Notes: a model not told the origin generated them from the sequence alone. A stretch of 64,000 nt of DNA from Tranquillimonas rosea (GCF_900111315.1 NZ_FOGU01000011.1:51076-115075); one strand, 5' to 3'. Shown: positions 8,241-16,399, counted from the stretch's first letter. Made by a program: numbers and translations.

Positions 8241-9479
8241 TCAGGCCGACTCGGGCCCGCGCGGGTGCAGGCGGGGGCGGGGGTTGGTGAGGGTCAGGTG
8301 GCCGTGGTGGAAGGCGAGGAGGGGGGGAGTGAGGCGGCGGACGGCGTCGACGGGGCTCGTGGCGTCGAGGATGACGAGGGTGGCGGGGGCGCCGGGTTCG
8401 ATGGGGCGCGGGGGGCGGTTCATCAGCCGGGTGGCGCCGTCGGAAACCATGTCGAAACAGGTGGTTAGCCCATCCTCATCGCCGATGCGCGCGACGTGGG
8501 CATAGAGATGCGCCATCCGCAGGGCCGAGCCGTCGCCGAACGGCGTGAAGGGGTTCAGCACGTTGTTGGTGGCCAGCGAGCAGCATACACCATGCGTGCA
8601 CCCCGTGTGCACAGGCGATACACCGCGCGGCATACACTTGTCCGCCTCGCCGCCCATCAGGAACAGGTCGGTCGAGGGCAGGGCGGTCAGCGCGATCCCC
8701 GCCGCCGCCAGCCGGTCGAACATCGGATGCAGCGCCTCGGGGCCGACCGCCGACAGCCGGTTCACATGGCCCAGCGTCACCCGGTCCTGCCAGCCCTGCG
8801 CCTCGGTCCGGGCGATCACCGCCTCGAGCGTCGAGAGGTCCGGGTCGAGGTCGAAGTCGAGATGCATGTCGAGGTCGACGTCGAACTCGGCCGCCATGGC
8901 GAAGAGGATGTCGAGCTGGGCCATCGGGTCGGAATCGGTGTAGGGGCAGGCGCCCAGCACGGTGGCACCTTGCGCCAGCGCCTGCCGCAGGAGCGCCTCG
9001 GTGCCCGGCAGGTTCGTCAGGCCGTCCTGGGGAAAGACGCAGATCTCGGTCTCGATCCCCCAGGCGCGGCTGGCCGCCGCCGCCTGCACGCCGCGCAGAC
9101 CGGCGAGGCCGACCACCGGGTCGACCTCGACATGGGTGCGCAGCAGCGTGGTGCCCTGCGCGATCATCATGTCGAGCACCCGCTCGGCCCGCGCCTGCAC
9201 GTCCTCGGCGGTGAAGTCGCGCTTGGCGGCGCGCACGCCCGAGATAGCCGCGGCGGGATCGGCGGCGGCGGGGGCGCGGTCGAGGATGCAGGCCTTGTCC
9301 AGATGGACGTGGGTCTCGACGAAGCCGGCAAAGGCGAAGCCGCCGCCCGCGTCGTGGATGGCGGTCCCGGCGTCGGCCTCTAGCCCCGGCGCGAGCGCGG
9401 CGATGCGGCCGTCGCGGATGCCGATGTCGACGCGGCCCGTCCGGGGGTCGGTTACTGCGTTTCGGATGATCGTGTCCAT
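8241..9479 (-). CDS. Cytosine deaminase-like amidohydrolase
   Basis: A 412-residue metal-dependent amidohydrolase resembling the cytosine deaminase/isopropylammelide branch. Metal-site motifs are HVHLDK (His57, His59), THVEVD (His116), DMHLDFD (His206) and TLGHVN (His238). Where deaminases usually have an aspartate in a TDN-type motif, this protein reads ATNNVLNPF, with asparagine near residue 305. It may be a sister subfamily with different chemistry. The reaction is probably hydrolytic opening or deamination of a cyclic amide or pyrimidine-like compound. It has the same orientation as the importer operon and lies 152 bases upstream of it. A nucleoside-deaminase-like gene lies 1.3 kb further upstream. 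Confidence 0.82.
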   Translation of the reverse strand: MDTIIRNAVTDPRTGRVDIGIRDGRIAALAPGLEADAGTAIHDAGGGFAFAGFVETHVHLDKACILDRAPAAADPAAAISGVRAAKRDFTAEDVQARAERVLDMMIAQGTTLLRTHVEVDPVVGLAGLRGVQAAAASRAWGIETEICVFPQDGLTNLPGTEALLRQALAQGATVLGACPYTDSDPMAQLDILFAMAAEFDVDLDMHLDFDLDPDLSTLEAVIARTEAQGWQDRVTLGHVNRLSAVGPEALHPMFDRLAAAGIALTALPSTDLFLMGGEADKCMPRGVSPVHTGCTHGVCCSLATNNVLNPFTPFGDGSALRMAHLYAHVARIGDEDGLTTCFDMVSDGATRLMNRPPRPIEPGAPATLVILDATSPVDAVRRLTPPLLAFHHGHLTLTNPRPRLHPRGPESA

Positions 9480-9591
9480 GGCCTCGTCCGGCTGCCTGCC
9501 CAGCGTGGGGAATGTGCTGGAAGCGGGCGCTGTTCCCCGGCCTCTGTCCTAACGGGACGGGCGGGCACCGGAAAGCGGTGGCGCGAAAGCG

Positions 9592-9621
9592 ACCGGGCCG
9601 CGCACGGCGGCGCGGCCCGGT
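9592..9621 (-). terminator. Strong hairpin downstream of the 335-residue protein gene
   Basis: ACCGGGCCGCGC and its exact complement GCGCGGCCCGGT flank a 6-base loop, giving a perfect 12-bp GC stem 26 bases after the stop of the gene ending at 9647. No strong U-run follows on the minus strand, so it may terminate transcription weakly or act together with Rho. Confidence 0.55.
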
Positions 9622-9646
9622 GTGCCGAGGATATGGGCGCGATGCC

Positions 9647-10654
9647 TCAGACGAAGGTGAAGTCGTCCATGCCGAAATACGACTCGCTGTCGATCACCAG
9701 CCTGTTCACGTTCTCGAAGCGCTGGGCGTCGAGCGGATCGGAGAACTCGATCACGTCCTGGGTCCCCTGGTTGTCGACCGTGAAGGTGATTTCGCCCACC
9801 GCCGCGCCGCTGCCGTCGACGAAGGCCTGCACGGTGATGTTGCAGGTGACGAGGGCGCTGTCGTAGCTGACGGCGTTGAAGGCGGCGCTGACGAAGGTGA
9901 AGGCGTCGGCGCTGTAGATCTCCATCGGCGATCCCGCGGGCGCATCGTAGCCGTCGTATTCGGGGCGGTCGACGCCGTCCTTTTCGCCGATGAAGGCCGA
10001 GTTCGGCTGCGACGCCGGCCCATAGCCGAGCTGGCTGTCGCCGGCCGGGTTGAAGATGCCCGCCTGCGACCATTCGAACCCGGCATAGACGTTGCTGCCG
10101 CCGTTGAGGTCGATGAGCGACGCCTCGGCCCCGTGGGCCAGGGCGAAGTCGTCGAAGTCGATCACCGTCAGGGTGCCCGACAGGTCCACCGACCCGGCGA
10201 GGTCGTCGAAGGTCAGCCGCAGGTCGCCCAGGCCGCAATCATCGCCGTCGATCCGAACGATGATGTCGCCCTGGTGGACGGTGACGTAGCTGTCGCCGCG
10301 CCCGGTGTCGGCGACCGTCTGGAGCAGGGTCGAGAAGTCGTCGGAACTGTCGATCTTGACGAACGGCCGGCCGAAATAGTCGCCGAACAGGTCGAAGCGC
10401 AGGACGTGCGAATCCGGGTCGAAGCCCTGGATCAGCTTTTCACCGCGGGCGAGGGGCGTGAACAGCAGCGCCTGCGTGGCCTCGCCCCGCGTGCCGTTGT
10501 TGGTCGGGTCGTCGTCGAAGTACGACCAAAGCCACCCCGTGCGCGGGGCCACGTCGAAATCGTATGTCGCGTCGCGCCAATCCACCAGCGTGGGATCGTC
10601 CACGCCCACCATCCTGTTCTGCGGCGACCCGTAGCTCGTGTATCCGACGGACAT
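9647..10654 (-). CDS. Acidic protein of unknown function, possible secreted beta-rich protein
   Basis: A 335-residue protein that I do not recognise. It is strongly acidic and rich in Asp, Gly, Phe, Ser and Thr, with alternating hydrophobic strands (LRFDLFGDYFGR, VTVHQGDIIVRIDG, LTVIDFDDFAL) that suggest a beta-sandwich. It has no N-terminal signal peptide or membrane segment and ends in acidic-aromatic sequence (SYFGMDDFTFV). That composition and end resemble proteins exported by type I secretion in marine alphaproteobacteria, but I see no GGxGxD nonapeptide repeats, so RTX membership is not supported. It stands alone between the amidohydrolase and the nucleoside deaminase, with its own hairpin terminator. 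Confidence 0.7.
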   Translation of the reverse strand: MSVGYTSYGSPQNRMVGVDDPTLVDWRDATYDFDVAPRTGWLWSYFDDDPTNNGTRGEATQALLFTPLARGEKLIQGFDPDSHVLRFDLFGDYFGRPFVKIDSSDDFSTLLQTVADTGRGDSYVTVHQGDIIVRIDGDDCGLGDLRLTFDDLAGSVDLSGTLTVIDFDDFALAHGAEASLIDLNGGSNVYAGFEWSQAGIFNPAGDSQLGYGPASQPNSAFIGEKDGVDRPEYDGYDAPAGSPMEIYSADAFTFVSAAFNAVSYDSALVTCNITVQAFVDGSGAAVGEITFTVDNQGTQDVIEFSDPLDAQRFENVNRLVIDSESYFGMDDFTFV

Positions 10655-10815
10655 CTCAAGACCCTTCCCGTTTGCTTCCCCGCGGCGATCTTCGACGAAG
10701 CGCGGGGCCGTGCGGGAGGTGTCCTTTCGACGGTCGGGCTACTCATTTCGATGAAAGAACAGGCAGATGCGCCAATGTAGCGGGCCGACGGCGCGATGGT
10801 GACAGGGGCCGCCGC

Positions 10816-11310
10816 TCAGGCCGGTCGCCGGGTTTCCGCCCAGCGGTGCAGGATCGCGGCAGCCTCGTCGGCGTGGGATTGTTCCGCCGGCATGTCGCGG
10901 GTTTCGACCGGACGGCCACATTCGTGGCGGAGATACAGCGCGTCGATCGGGAAGCGCGCGCTTTCGGGGAGGCCGCCCAGCGCGTCGGCTGCGTGGCCCA
11001 TGTCGGCGGCATAGTAGAGGTTCGCGATCCCGGCGATGTTCATCGTGGCCACGCACATCGCGCAAGGCTCGCAGCTGGTATAGAGGTCGCAGCCCCGCAG
11101 ATCGACCGTGCCGAGGGCGCGGCAGGCGTTTCGGATCGCCTCGGTCTCGCCGTGGGAGGTGGGGTCGAGATCGGCGAGAGAGCGGTTCAGCCCCTCTCCG
11201 ACGATGCGGCCGTCGCGGACGACGACGGCGCCGAACGGCTCGGTCCCGGGTTCGGTGAGGGCGCGTTCGGAGATCTCGATCGCGCGGCGCATGAAGCTGT
11301 CATCGTACAT
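10816..11310 (-). CDS. Nucleoside/guanine deaminase-like protein (CDA superfamily)
   Basis: A 164-residue zinc deaminase of the cytidine/deoxycytidylate deaminase superfamily. The zinc and catalytic residues are visible: HGE at 53-55 (His ligand, Glu proton shuttle) and CEPCAMC with Cys80 and Cys83 as ligands. Length and motif spacing fit the guanine deaminase (GuaD)/TadA-like branch, which deaminates free bases or nucleosides. The start at 11310 is preferred over an upstream in-frame ATG because AGAGGA lies at a good distance before it. It is divergent from the flavin-reductase gene, sharing a 138-base gap. Confidence 0.87.
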   Translation of the reverse strand: MYDDSFMRRAIEISERALTEPGTEPFGAVVVRDGRIVGEGLNRSLADLDPTSHGETEAIRNACRALGTVDLRGCDLYTSCEPCAMCVATMNIAGIANLYYAADMGHAADALGGLPESARFPIDALYLRHECGRPVETRDMPAEQSHADEAAAILHRWAETRRPA

Positions 11311-11448
11311 TGCCTGTCCTCTCGATGTCGCGTGGTGCAAGCCCTAGCGCCCGGCGGCCGTCCGTGCCAGCCCGCGCGGCGAGCGGTTTGCGCTTGGTCC
11401 GCGGTTGCGCCTAGGGTTCGCCGACCCCCCACGGTAAGGAGACCGCCC

Positions 11449-12087
11449 TTGTCCCATCACGCCCTGCGCTTCGACGAGATGACCCCGCGGGACCGCTACA
11501 AGGTGCTGATCGGCACCGTCGTCCCGCGTCCGATCGCCTGGGTCACGACCGTCTCGCCCGAGGGGCGGGTGAACGCGGCGCCGTATTCGTTCTTCAACGT
11601 GCTGTCGCACGATCCGGCGATCCTGGCGCTTGGTGTCGAGAACAAGCCCGACATGGTCTACAAGGACACCGCCGAGAACATCCGGCGCACCGACGTGTTC
11701 ACCGTCAACATCGTGGACCGGGCGAACCTGGAGGCGATGGCGGTGACGGCGGCGAGCTTTCCGCCCGAGGTGGACGAGCTGTCGGTGGCCGGCCTGACCG
11801 CCGTGCCGGGTGACCGGGTGGCCAGCCCGCGCATCGCGGAATCGCCCGCCGCCTTCGAGTGCCGCCGCTATGTCGGCATCGAGATCGGCCTGTCGCGCGA
11901 GATCATCCTCGGCGAGGTGCTGATGGCCCATGTGCGCGAGGACGTGATCGACACCGACACCTATTACAGCGACGCCACCCGGCTGGACGCGATCGGGCGG
12001 ATGGGCGGCAACGGCTATGCCGGGACGCAGGACTGTTTCGACCATGTGACGCCCAAGGCCGAGGACCTGGACTGGCCGGGCAAGTAG
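11449..12087 (+). CDS. Flavin reductase-like FMN-binding protein (DIM6/NTAB type), TTG start
   Basis: A 212-residue split-barrel flavoprotein of the flavin reductase-like family. The motifs VPRPIAWVTTVSPEG, NAAPYSFFN and DVFTVNIVD are typical of the FMN-binding fold. Such proteins supply reduced flavin to monooxygenases or act alone as small oxidoreductases. The start is inferred to be the TTG at 11449: AAGGAG sits at 11436-11441 with 7-base spacing, and translation from there gives the conserved SHHALRFDEMTPRDRYK beginning. Longer upstream readings look non-coding. It precedes the oxyanion permease but has no obvious partner oxygenase in the window. Confidence 0.85.
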   Translation: MSHHALRFDEMTPRDRYKVLIGTVVPRPIAWVTTVSPEGRVNAAPYSFFNVLSHDPAILALGVENKPDMVYKDTAENIRRTDVFTVNIVDRANLEAMAVTAASFPPEVDELSVAGLTAVPGDRVASPRIAESPAAFECRRYVGIEIGLSREIILGEVLMAHVREDVIDTDTYYSDATRLDAIGRMGGNGYAGTQDCFDHVTPKAEDLDWPGK

Positions 12088-12156
12088 CGCGCGACGGGTT
12101 TGCCGGGGCAGCGTTTGCCCTTACCCTGTGGGCGCGGTCGCGAGGAGGACGATGAG

Positions 12157-12864
12157 GTGCAGGATTTCGGGGAAGCGATCTCGCTGGCACTTGGGCTGGT
12201 GCTGTCGGGCGACGCGGACCTTCTGGAGATCGTCGCGCTGTCGCTGCGGGTCAGCCTGACGGCGACGGTGGTGTCCTGCGCGATGGGGCTGCCGCTGGGG
12301 GCTTTGCTCGCCACCGCCCGGTTCCCGGGGCGCGGCGCGGTCATCGTGTTGACGAACGCGCTGATGGGGCTGCCGCCGGTGGTGGTGGGGCTGGTCGTCT
12401 ACCTGCACCTTTCGCGGGCGGGGCCGCTGGGCTTCCTCGGCCTGCTCTATACCCCGGCGGCGATGATCGTGGCGCAGACGATCCTGATCACGCCGATCGT
12501 CACCGCCCTGTCGCGGCAGGTGCTCGAGGACCTTCATTCCGAATACGCCGAGCAGTTCCGCTCGCTCTGCCTGACGCGGCTGCAGACGGTGCAGGCGCTG
12601 TTGTGGGACGCGCGGTATTCGCTGCTGACGGTGGGGCTGGCCGGGTTCGGCCGGGCGGTGGCCGAGGTGGGCGCGGTGATCGTCGTGGGCGGCAACATCG
12701 ACCACCTGACGCGGGTGATGACCACCGCCATCGCGCTGGAGACGTCGAAGGGCGACCTGCCGCTTGCGCTGGCGCTCGGGCTGATCCTGATGACGATCGC
12801 CCTGGGCGTGAACGCTGTGGTGCAGGGGCTGCGGATGACCGCGGTGCGGCAGGCCCATGCCTGA
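12157..12864 (+). CDS. ABC transporter permease, TupB-type (tungstate/oxyanion)
   Basis: A 235-residue inner-membrane permease with about five or six membrane segments and a BPD_transp_1 domain. The features GALLATARFPGR, LMGLPPVVVGLVVY and AEVGAVIVVGGNI are typical of TupB/WtpB-like permeases for tungstate or molybdate. GTG at 12157 is chosen as start because GAGGAGG lies 7-10 bases before it. It overlaps the downstream HTH/PBP-like regulator by 8 bases. No substrate-binding protein (TupA) or ATPase (TupC) gene adjoins it, which is unusual for this transporter type. Confidence 0.85.
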   Translation: MQDFGEAISLALGLVLSGDADLLEIVALSLRVSLTATVVSCAMGLPLGALLATARFPGRGAVIVLTNALMGLPPVVVGLVVYLHLSRAGPLGFLGLLYTPAAMIVAQTILITPIVTALSRQVLEDLHSEYAEQFRSLCLTRLQTVQALLWDARYSLLTVGLAGFGRAVAEVGAVIVVGGNIDHLTRVMTTAIALETSKGDLPLALALGLILMTIALGVNAVVQGLRMTAVRQAHA

Positions 12865-13744
12865 GGGACGCGGAGAGATGGCGGCGCCGGAATACCTGAC
12901 GGTCAAGGAGCTGGCCGATCTGCTGCGCGTGAAGGAGCGCAAGGTCTATGACCTGGCCGCCTCGGGCGAGGTGCCGTGTTCGCGGGCGACCGGCAAGCTG
13001 CTGTTCCCCGCGGGCGAGATCCGGGCGTGGATCTCGGGCGCGAGCTCGGGCGGGACGGGCGCGGCGCGGCCGCCGATCTTCCTTGGCAGTCACGACCCGC
13101 TGCTGGAATGGGCGCTGCGGCAGTCGCAATGCGGGCTGGCGACGTTCCTGGACGGCAGCCTCGACGGCCTGCGCCGGTTCGTGGCGGGCGAGGGGGTGGC
13201 CGCCGGGTTGCACCTGCGCGACGGCGCGGCGGGTGGCTGGAACATCCCCGGCGTCGCCGCCGCGTGCGAGGGGCAGGCGGCGGTCCTGGTCTCGTGGGCG
13301 GTGCGGCGCCGGGGGCTGGTCGTCCGTCCCGAGGAGAGCGGCATCGACGGGCTGCCGGCGCTGGCGGGACGCCGCTTCGTGCCGCGTCAGCCCGAGTCGG
13401 GCAGCCAGACGCTGTTCGATGCGCTCTGGGCCGAGGCGGGGCAGACGCCCGACGCGATCGACCGCGCGCCGGTCGCGCGGAGCGAGGATGACGCCGTGCG
13501 CACCGTCGCCGAGGGCGAGGCCGACGCGGCCTTCGGGCTCGAGGCACTGGCGGCGCCCTATGGGCTGTCCTTCGTGCCGGTTGTGGACGAGCGGTTCGAC
13601 CTGCTCGTCGACCGCAGGGCATGGTTCGAGCCGCCGATGCAGGCGCTGCTGGGGTTCCTTGCGACCGACACGTTCCGACGCCGGGCCGCGGCGATGCCGG
13701 GCTACGACGTGACCGAGCTGGGCGTGGTGCGCTGGAACGGCTGA
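12857..13744 (+). CDS. HTH (MerR/excisionase-like) regulator fused to a periplasmic-binding-protein-like domain
   Basis: A 295-residue two-domain regulator. Residues about 12-62 (YLTVKELADLLRVKERKVYDLAASGEVPC) form a helix-turn-helix of the HTH_17 type. From about residue 75 to the end is a PBP-like domain related to TupA/ModA-type binding proteins, with FLGSHDPLLEWALRQS as its first strand and helix. Fusions of this kind are known as oxyanion-sensing regulators next to molybdate or tungstate transport genes. The start at 12857 overlaps tupB by 8 bases; an in-frame ATG at 12878 is the alternative. The protein probably senses tungstate or molybdate in the cytosol and controls transport or cofactor genes. 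Confidence 0.83.
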   Translation: MPEGRGEMAAPEYLTVKELADLLRVKERKVYDLAASGEVPCSRATGKLLFPAGEIRAWISGASSGGTGAARPPIFLGSHDPLLEWALRQSQCGLATFLDGSLDGLRRFVAGEGVAAGLHLRDGAAGGWNIPGVAAACEGQAAVLVSWAVRRRGLVVRPEESGIDGLPALAGRRFVPRQPESGSQTLFDALWAEAGQTPDAIDRAPVARSEDDAVRTVAEGEADAAFGLEALAAPYGLSFVPVVDERFDLLVDRRAWFEPPMQALLGFLATDTFRRRAAAMPGYDVTELGVVRWNG

Positions 13745-13816
13745 GGGGCGGGACCGTTTGTCGCCGCCGCGCGGCGCGGCTTTGACCCGGCCCCGCGCTT
13801 GGGGCAAGAGGCGGCT

Positions 13817-14725
13817 ATGACCACGATCACCGCCCGCCGCCTGCCCGAACCGGGCACCCTGATGCCCTATGCCGCCATCCTGCTGGCCGGGGCGGTGATG
13901 TGGACGGTGTCGACCTATTATCCCGCGCGGATGCCGGCGGTGGGGCCCTACGAGTTCTCGTGGGGCATCTGGCTGGCGGTGACGCTGACCGCGCTGTGGT
14001 TCGCCCGCGGGCTGTCGCGGGTGGATTCCGCGCGGCGGCCGGGGCCGTGGCGGCAGGCCGCGTTCTGGGCGGGGCTGCTGCTGATCTACGGGGTGACGCA
14101 GACGGGGTTCGAGTATCTCGCCCAGCGGATGTTCTTCACCAACCGGCTGCAGCACGTCGCGATGCACCATGTGGGCCCCGTCCTGCTGGCGCTGAGCTGT
14201 GCGGGGCCGGCGATCCTGGCGGGCGGGCCGGACTGGCTGCGGCGGGCCTGCGACAGCGGACCGGCGCGGGGGGTGATGCGGGTGACCCAGCAGCCTGCGG
14301 TCGCGGTGATCCTGTTCGTCGGGCTGTTCTGGTTCTGGCTGATCCCGCCGGTGCATTTCGTGGCGATGCTGGATCCGGTGCTCTATGCCCTGATGAACTG
14401 GACGATGGTGCTGGACGGCATCCTGTTCTGGGCGCTGGTGCTGGACACCCGGCCCAGCCCGCCGGCCCGCGTTCGGTTCGGCCTGCGCGCCGCCCTCGCC
14501 GTGGGGGTGATGTTCCCGCAGATCCTGCTGGGTGCGCTCATCACCTTCTCGCAGAGCGACATCTTTCCCTATTACGCCTTCTGCGGCCGCTATTTCCCCG
14601 GCATCAGCGCGGTCACCGATCAGCAGATCGGCGGCATCGTGATCTGGATTCCGCCCGCGATGATGAGCGTCGTGGGCCTTCTGGTGGTGGTCGGCAACAT
14701 GCGCCGCGCGGGCGCCGAGCCCTGA
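13817..14725 (+). CDS. Cytochrome c oxidase assembly protein of the caa3_CtaG family
   Basis: A 302-residue membrane protein with about seven or eight predicted membrane segments. It matches the caa3-type CtaG family, needed for heme-copper oxidase assembly and probably copper delivery to CuB. Histidines on the membrane faces (NRLQHVAMHHVGPVLL, PPVHFVAML) and the motif FFTNRLQHV are typical. The ATG at 13817 follows AGAGG; an earlier in-frame ATG at 13799 would add six residues. It converges with the SCO gene after a 10-base gap, which groups it with the copper and oxidase genes to its right. Confidence 0.87.
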   Translation: MTTITARRLPEPGTLMPYAAILLAGAVMWTVSTYYPARMPAVGPYEFSWGIWLAVTLTALWFARGLSRVDSARRPGPWRQAAFWAGLLLIYGVTQTGFEYLAQRMFFTNRLQHVAMHHVGPVLLALSCAGPAILAGGPDWLRRACDSGPARGVMRVTQQPAVAVILFVGLFWFWLIPPVHFVAMLDPVLYALMNWTMVLDGILFWALVLDTRPSPPARVRFGLRAALAVGVMFPQILLGALITFSQSDIFPYYAFCGRYFPGISAVTDQQIGGIVIWIPPAMMSVVGLLVVVGNMRRAGAEP

Positions 14726-14735
14726 GGCCCGTCGT

Positions 14736-15338
14736 TCAGGCGAGGAGCCGCGTGATGTCGTCGGCCGCGGCGTCGATGTCGGCCTCGGCCGTGTCGAAGC
14801 TGGTCAACATTACCCGCGCCTCGCCGTCAGGTCCGAAGACATAGACCGACTTGCCGTGAGAGACGCCGTATTCCATCGCGCCGGGCTCGTGTTCGGCGAC
14901 CTTGTAGGTCACGCGCAGGCGGCGGGTCAGCGCGGCGAGCTGGTCAGGCGTGCCGCGCAGCCCGTCGGCGCGGTCGGTGAAGTTGGCGACGTAATCGCCC
15001 ATCTGGTCGAGCGTGTCGCGCGCGGGATCGACGGTGACGAACAGGATCGACAGCCCCGCCGCGTCCTCGCCCAGCCGGTCTGCAAGGGCCGAGAGGTTGG
15101 CCAGCGTCATCGGGCAGATATCGGGGCAGAAGGTGAAGCCGAAGAACATCGCCACGACCTGCCCGCGATAGGACTCTTCGGTCACGGTGGTCCCTTCGGA
15201 GGCGCGGGTCAGGGTGAAGTCGAGGTCGGGCAGGGTGCCCTCGACGTTGCGGCCGTACCAGTCCTCGTCCCGGCATCCGCCCATGGCGAGCATCGCGGCA
15301 CCGGCCGCGCCGAGGCGCAGCGCCCCGCGCCGGGTCAT
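14736..15338 (-). CDS. SCO1/SenC family copper chaperone lipoprotein
   Basis: A 200-residue thioredoxin-fold protein for CuA-site maturation of cytochrome oxidase. The signal (MTRRGALRLGAAGAAMLAMGGC) ends in a lipobox with Cys22, so it is probably a membrane-anchored lipoprotein facing the periplasm. The copper ligands are present: Cys71 and Cys75 in FTFCPDICP, and the distal His161 in YGVSHGKSV. An in-frame ATG at 15356 would lengthen it by six residues but overlap the upstream small gene by 14 bases, so 15338 is preferred. It is the last gene of the leftward PCu(A)C-M23-ZIP-small protein-SCO series. Confidence 0.9.
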   Translation of the reverse strand: MTRRGALRLGAAGAAMLAMGGCRDEDWYGRNVEGTLPDLDFTLTRASEGTTVTEESYRGQVVAMFFGFTFCPDICPMTLANLSALADRLGEDAAGLSILFVTVDPARDTLDQMGDYVANFTDRADGLRGTPDQLAALTRRLRVTYKVAEHEPGAMEYGVSHGKSVYVFGPDGEARVMLTSFDTAEADIDAAADDITRLLA

Positions 15339-15342
15339 GCGA

Positions 15343-15501
15343 TCAGTACGGCCCATAGAGAACCAGCAGCCCGACGCCGATAGCGCCGATCAGGAACACC
15401 ACGCTGACTCCGACCAGCAGCAGCGCGACGAGCTTGTTCGCCTTCTCGCGCGCGACGCGCTGTTCGTCGGCGGTGGTGGGGGTGTCGGTGTCGTCTGTCA
15501 T
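15343..15501 (-). CDS. Small single-span membrane protein (52 residues)
   Basis: A short frame encodes a 52-residue protein. A polar acidic N-terminus (MTDDTDTPTTADEQRVARE) leads into KANKL, then one hydrophobic helix (VALLLVGVSVVFLIGAIG), and it ends GLLVLYGPY. It lies between the ZIP transporter and SCO genes, and its stop is four bases from the SCO start, so it is probably cotranscribed and translationally coupled with SCO. Small single-helix proteins often accompany oxidase assembly genes. I do not recognise a named family. Confidence rests on good coding sense, spacing and a clean membrane helix. Confidence 0.6.
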   Translation of the reverse strand: MTDDTDTPTTADEQRVAREKANKLVALLLVGVSVVFLIGAIGVGLLVLYGPY

Positions 15502-15564
15502 TGGCGGGTCCGTGCCTTGGGGCGGTTCGGGGTTCTATGCGGTGCGCTGTCGCAACCGGCGGGG

Positions 15565-16350
15565 TCAGCCGAGCCAGACGTCGAGGAACAGCATCAGGAC
15601 CAACCCGACGGACAGGCCCAGCGTCGCCTTGTTCTGGTGGCCGCTGCGGTGCGTCTCGGGGATGATCTCGTGGCTGATGACATAGAGCATGGCACCCGCG
15701 GCGAAGGCCAGCCCCCACGGCAGGAGCGGTTGCGCGATGGTGACGACCCCGGCCCCCAGGAGCCCGCCCACCGGTTCGATCAGGCCGGTCATCGTGGCGA
15801 TGCCCCAGGCGCGCGCCTTGCCATAGCCCTCGCCCAGGAGCGACACGGCGACGGCCAGCCCCTCGGGCGCGTTCTGCAGGCCGATCCCCAGCGCCAGGGG
15901 CATGCCGCCCGTCAGTCCGTCCGCGCCGAAGCCCACGCCGACGGCGAGGCCCTCGGGGAAGTTGTGGATCGTGATGGCGATGATGAAGAGCCAGACCCGG
16001 CGCAGCGCGGCGGCCTCGGGGCCTTCGCGGCCGGTGCGGAAATGCTCGTGCGGCAGCGCCTCGTTCATCATCGCGACCGCGCCCATCCCGATCAGGATGG
16101 CGATGCAGGCGATGGCAGCCGGGATCGCGCCGTCGCCGTACTGGCCCTCGGCCGCGTCGAGGGCGGGGATGATCAGCGAGAAGAACGAGGCGGCCAGCAT
16201 CACGCCTGCGGCAAAGCCCAGCGACATATCGCGGAAGGCGCGGGTGGGCTGGCGGCCGAAGAGCACCGGCAGCGCGCCCACCGACGTCATCATGCCGGCG
16301 GCGAGACTGCCGAGAAAGCCCAGCAGCAGCGGCGACGAGACGGTGTCCAT
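15565..16350 (-). CDS. ZIP family divalent metal transporter
   Basis: A 261-residue transporter of the ZIP/ZupT family with about eight predicted membrane helices. The metal-site helices are IHNFPEGLAVG (His129, Asn130, Glu133) and LQNAPEGLAVA, followed by SHEIIPE near residue 227. The cytosolic loop carries HEHF near residue 101. It probably imports zinc or another divalent metal. ATG 16350 is preferred; an in-frame GTG six bases earlier is possible. A perfect palindrome lies just upstream (16358-16372). A zinc-type MerR regulator and CDF exporter lie nearby on the other strand, so uptake and efflux genes are close together. Confidence 0.88.
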   Translation of the reverse strand: MDTVSSPLLLGFLGSLAAGMMTSVGALPVLFGRQPTRAFRDMSLGFAAGVMLAASFFSLIIPALDAAEGQYGDGAIPAAIACIAILIGMGAVAMMNEALPHEHFRTGREGPEAAALRRVWLFIIAITIHNFPEGLAVGVGFGADGLTGGMPLALGIGLQNAPEGLAVAVSLLGEGYGKARAWGIATMTGLIEPVGGLLGAGVVTIAQPLLPWGLAFAAGAMLYVISHEIIPETHRSGHQNKATLGLSVGLVLMLFLDVWLG

Positions 16351-16357
16351 CAGCACG

Positions 16358-16372
16358 CCGACACGGTGTCGG
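16358..16372. repeat. Perfect palindrome upstream of the ZIP transporter gene
   Basis: CCGACAC and GTGTCGG surround a single G, giving a 15-base perfect dyad eight bases before the ZIP start codon. Its placement fits an operator or a small RNA hairpin overlapping the ribosome-binding region. It does not look like the AT-rich Zur boxes known from alphaproteobacteria. Confidence 0.35.
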
Positions 16373-16399
16373 GGCGGGCGGCGTCGGGTGCGGGCATCG

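Noticed and set aside
9647..10654. RTX calcium-binding protein
   Set aside because: The protein is acidic, but no GGxGxD-type nonapeptide repeats are present.
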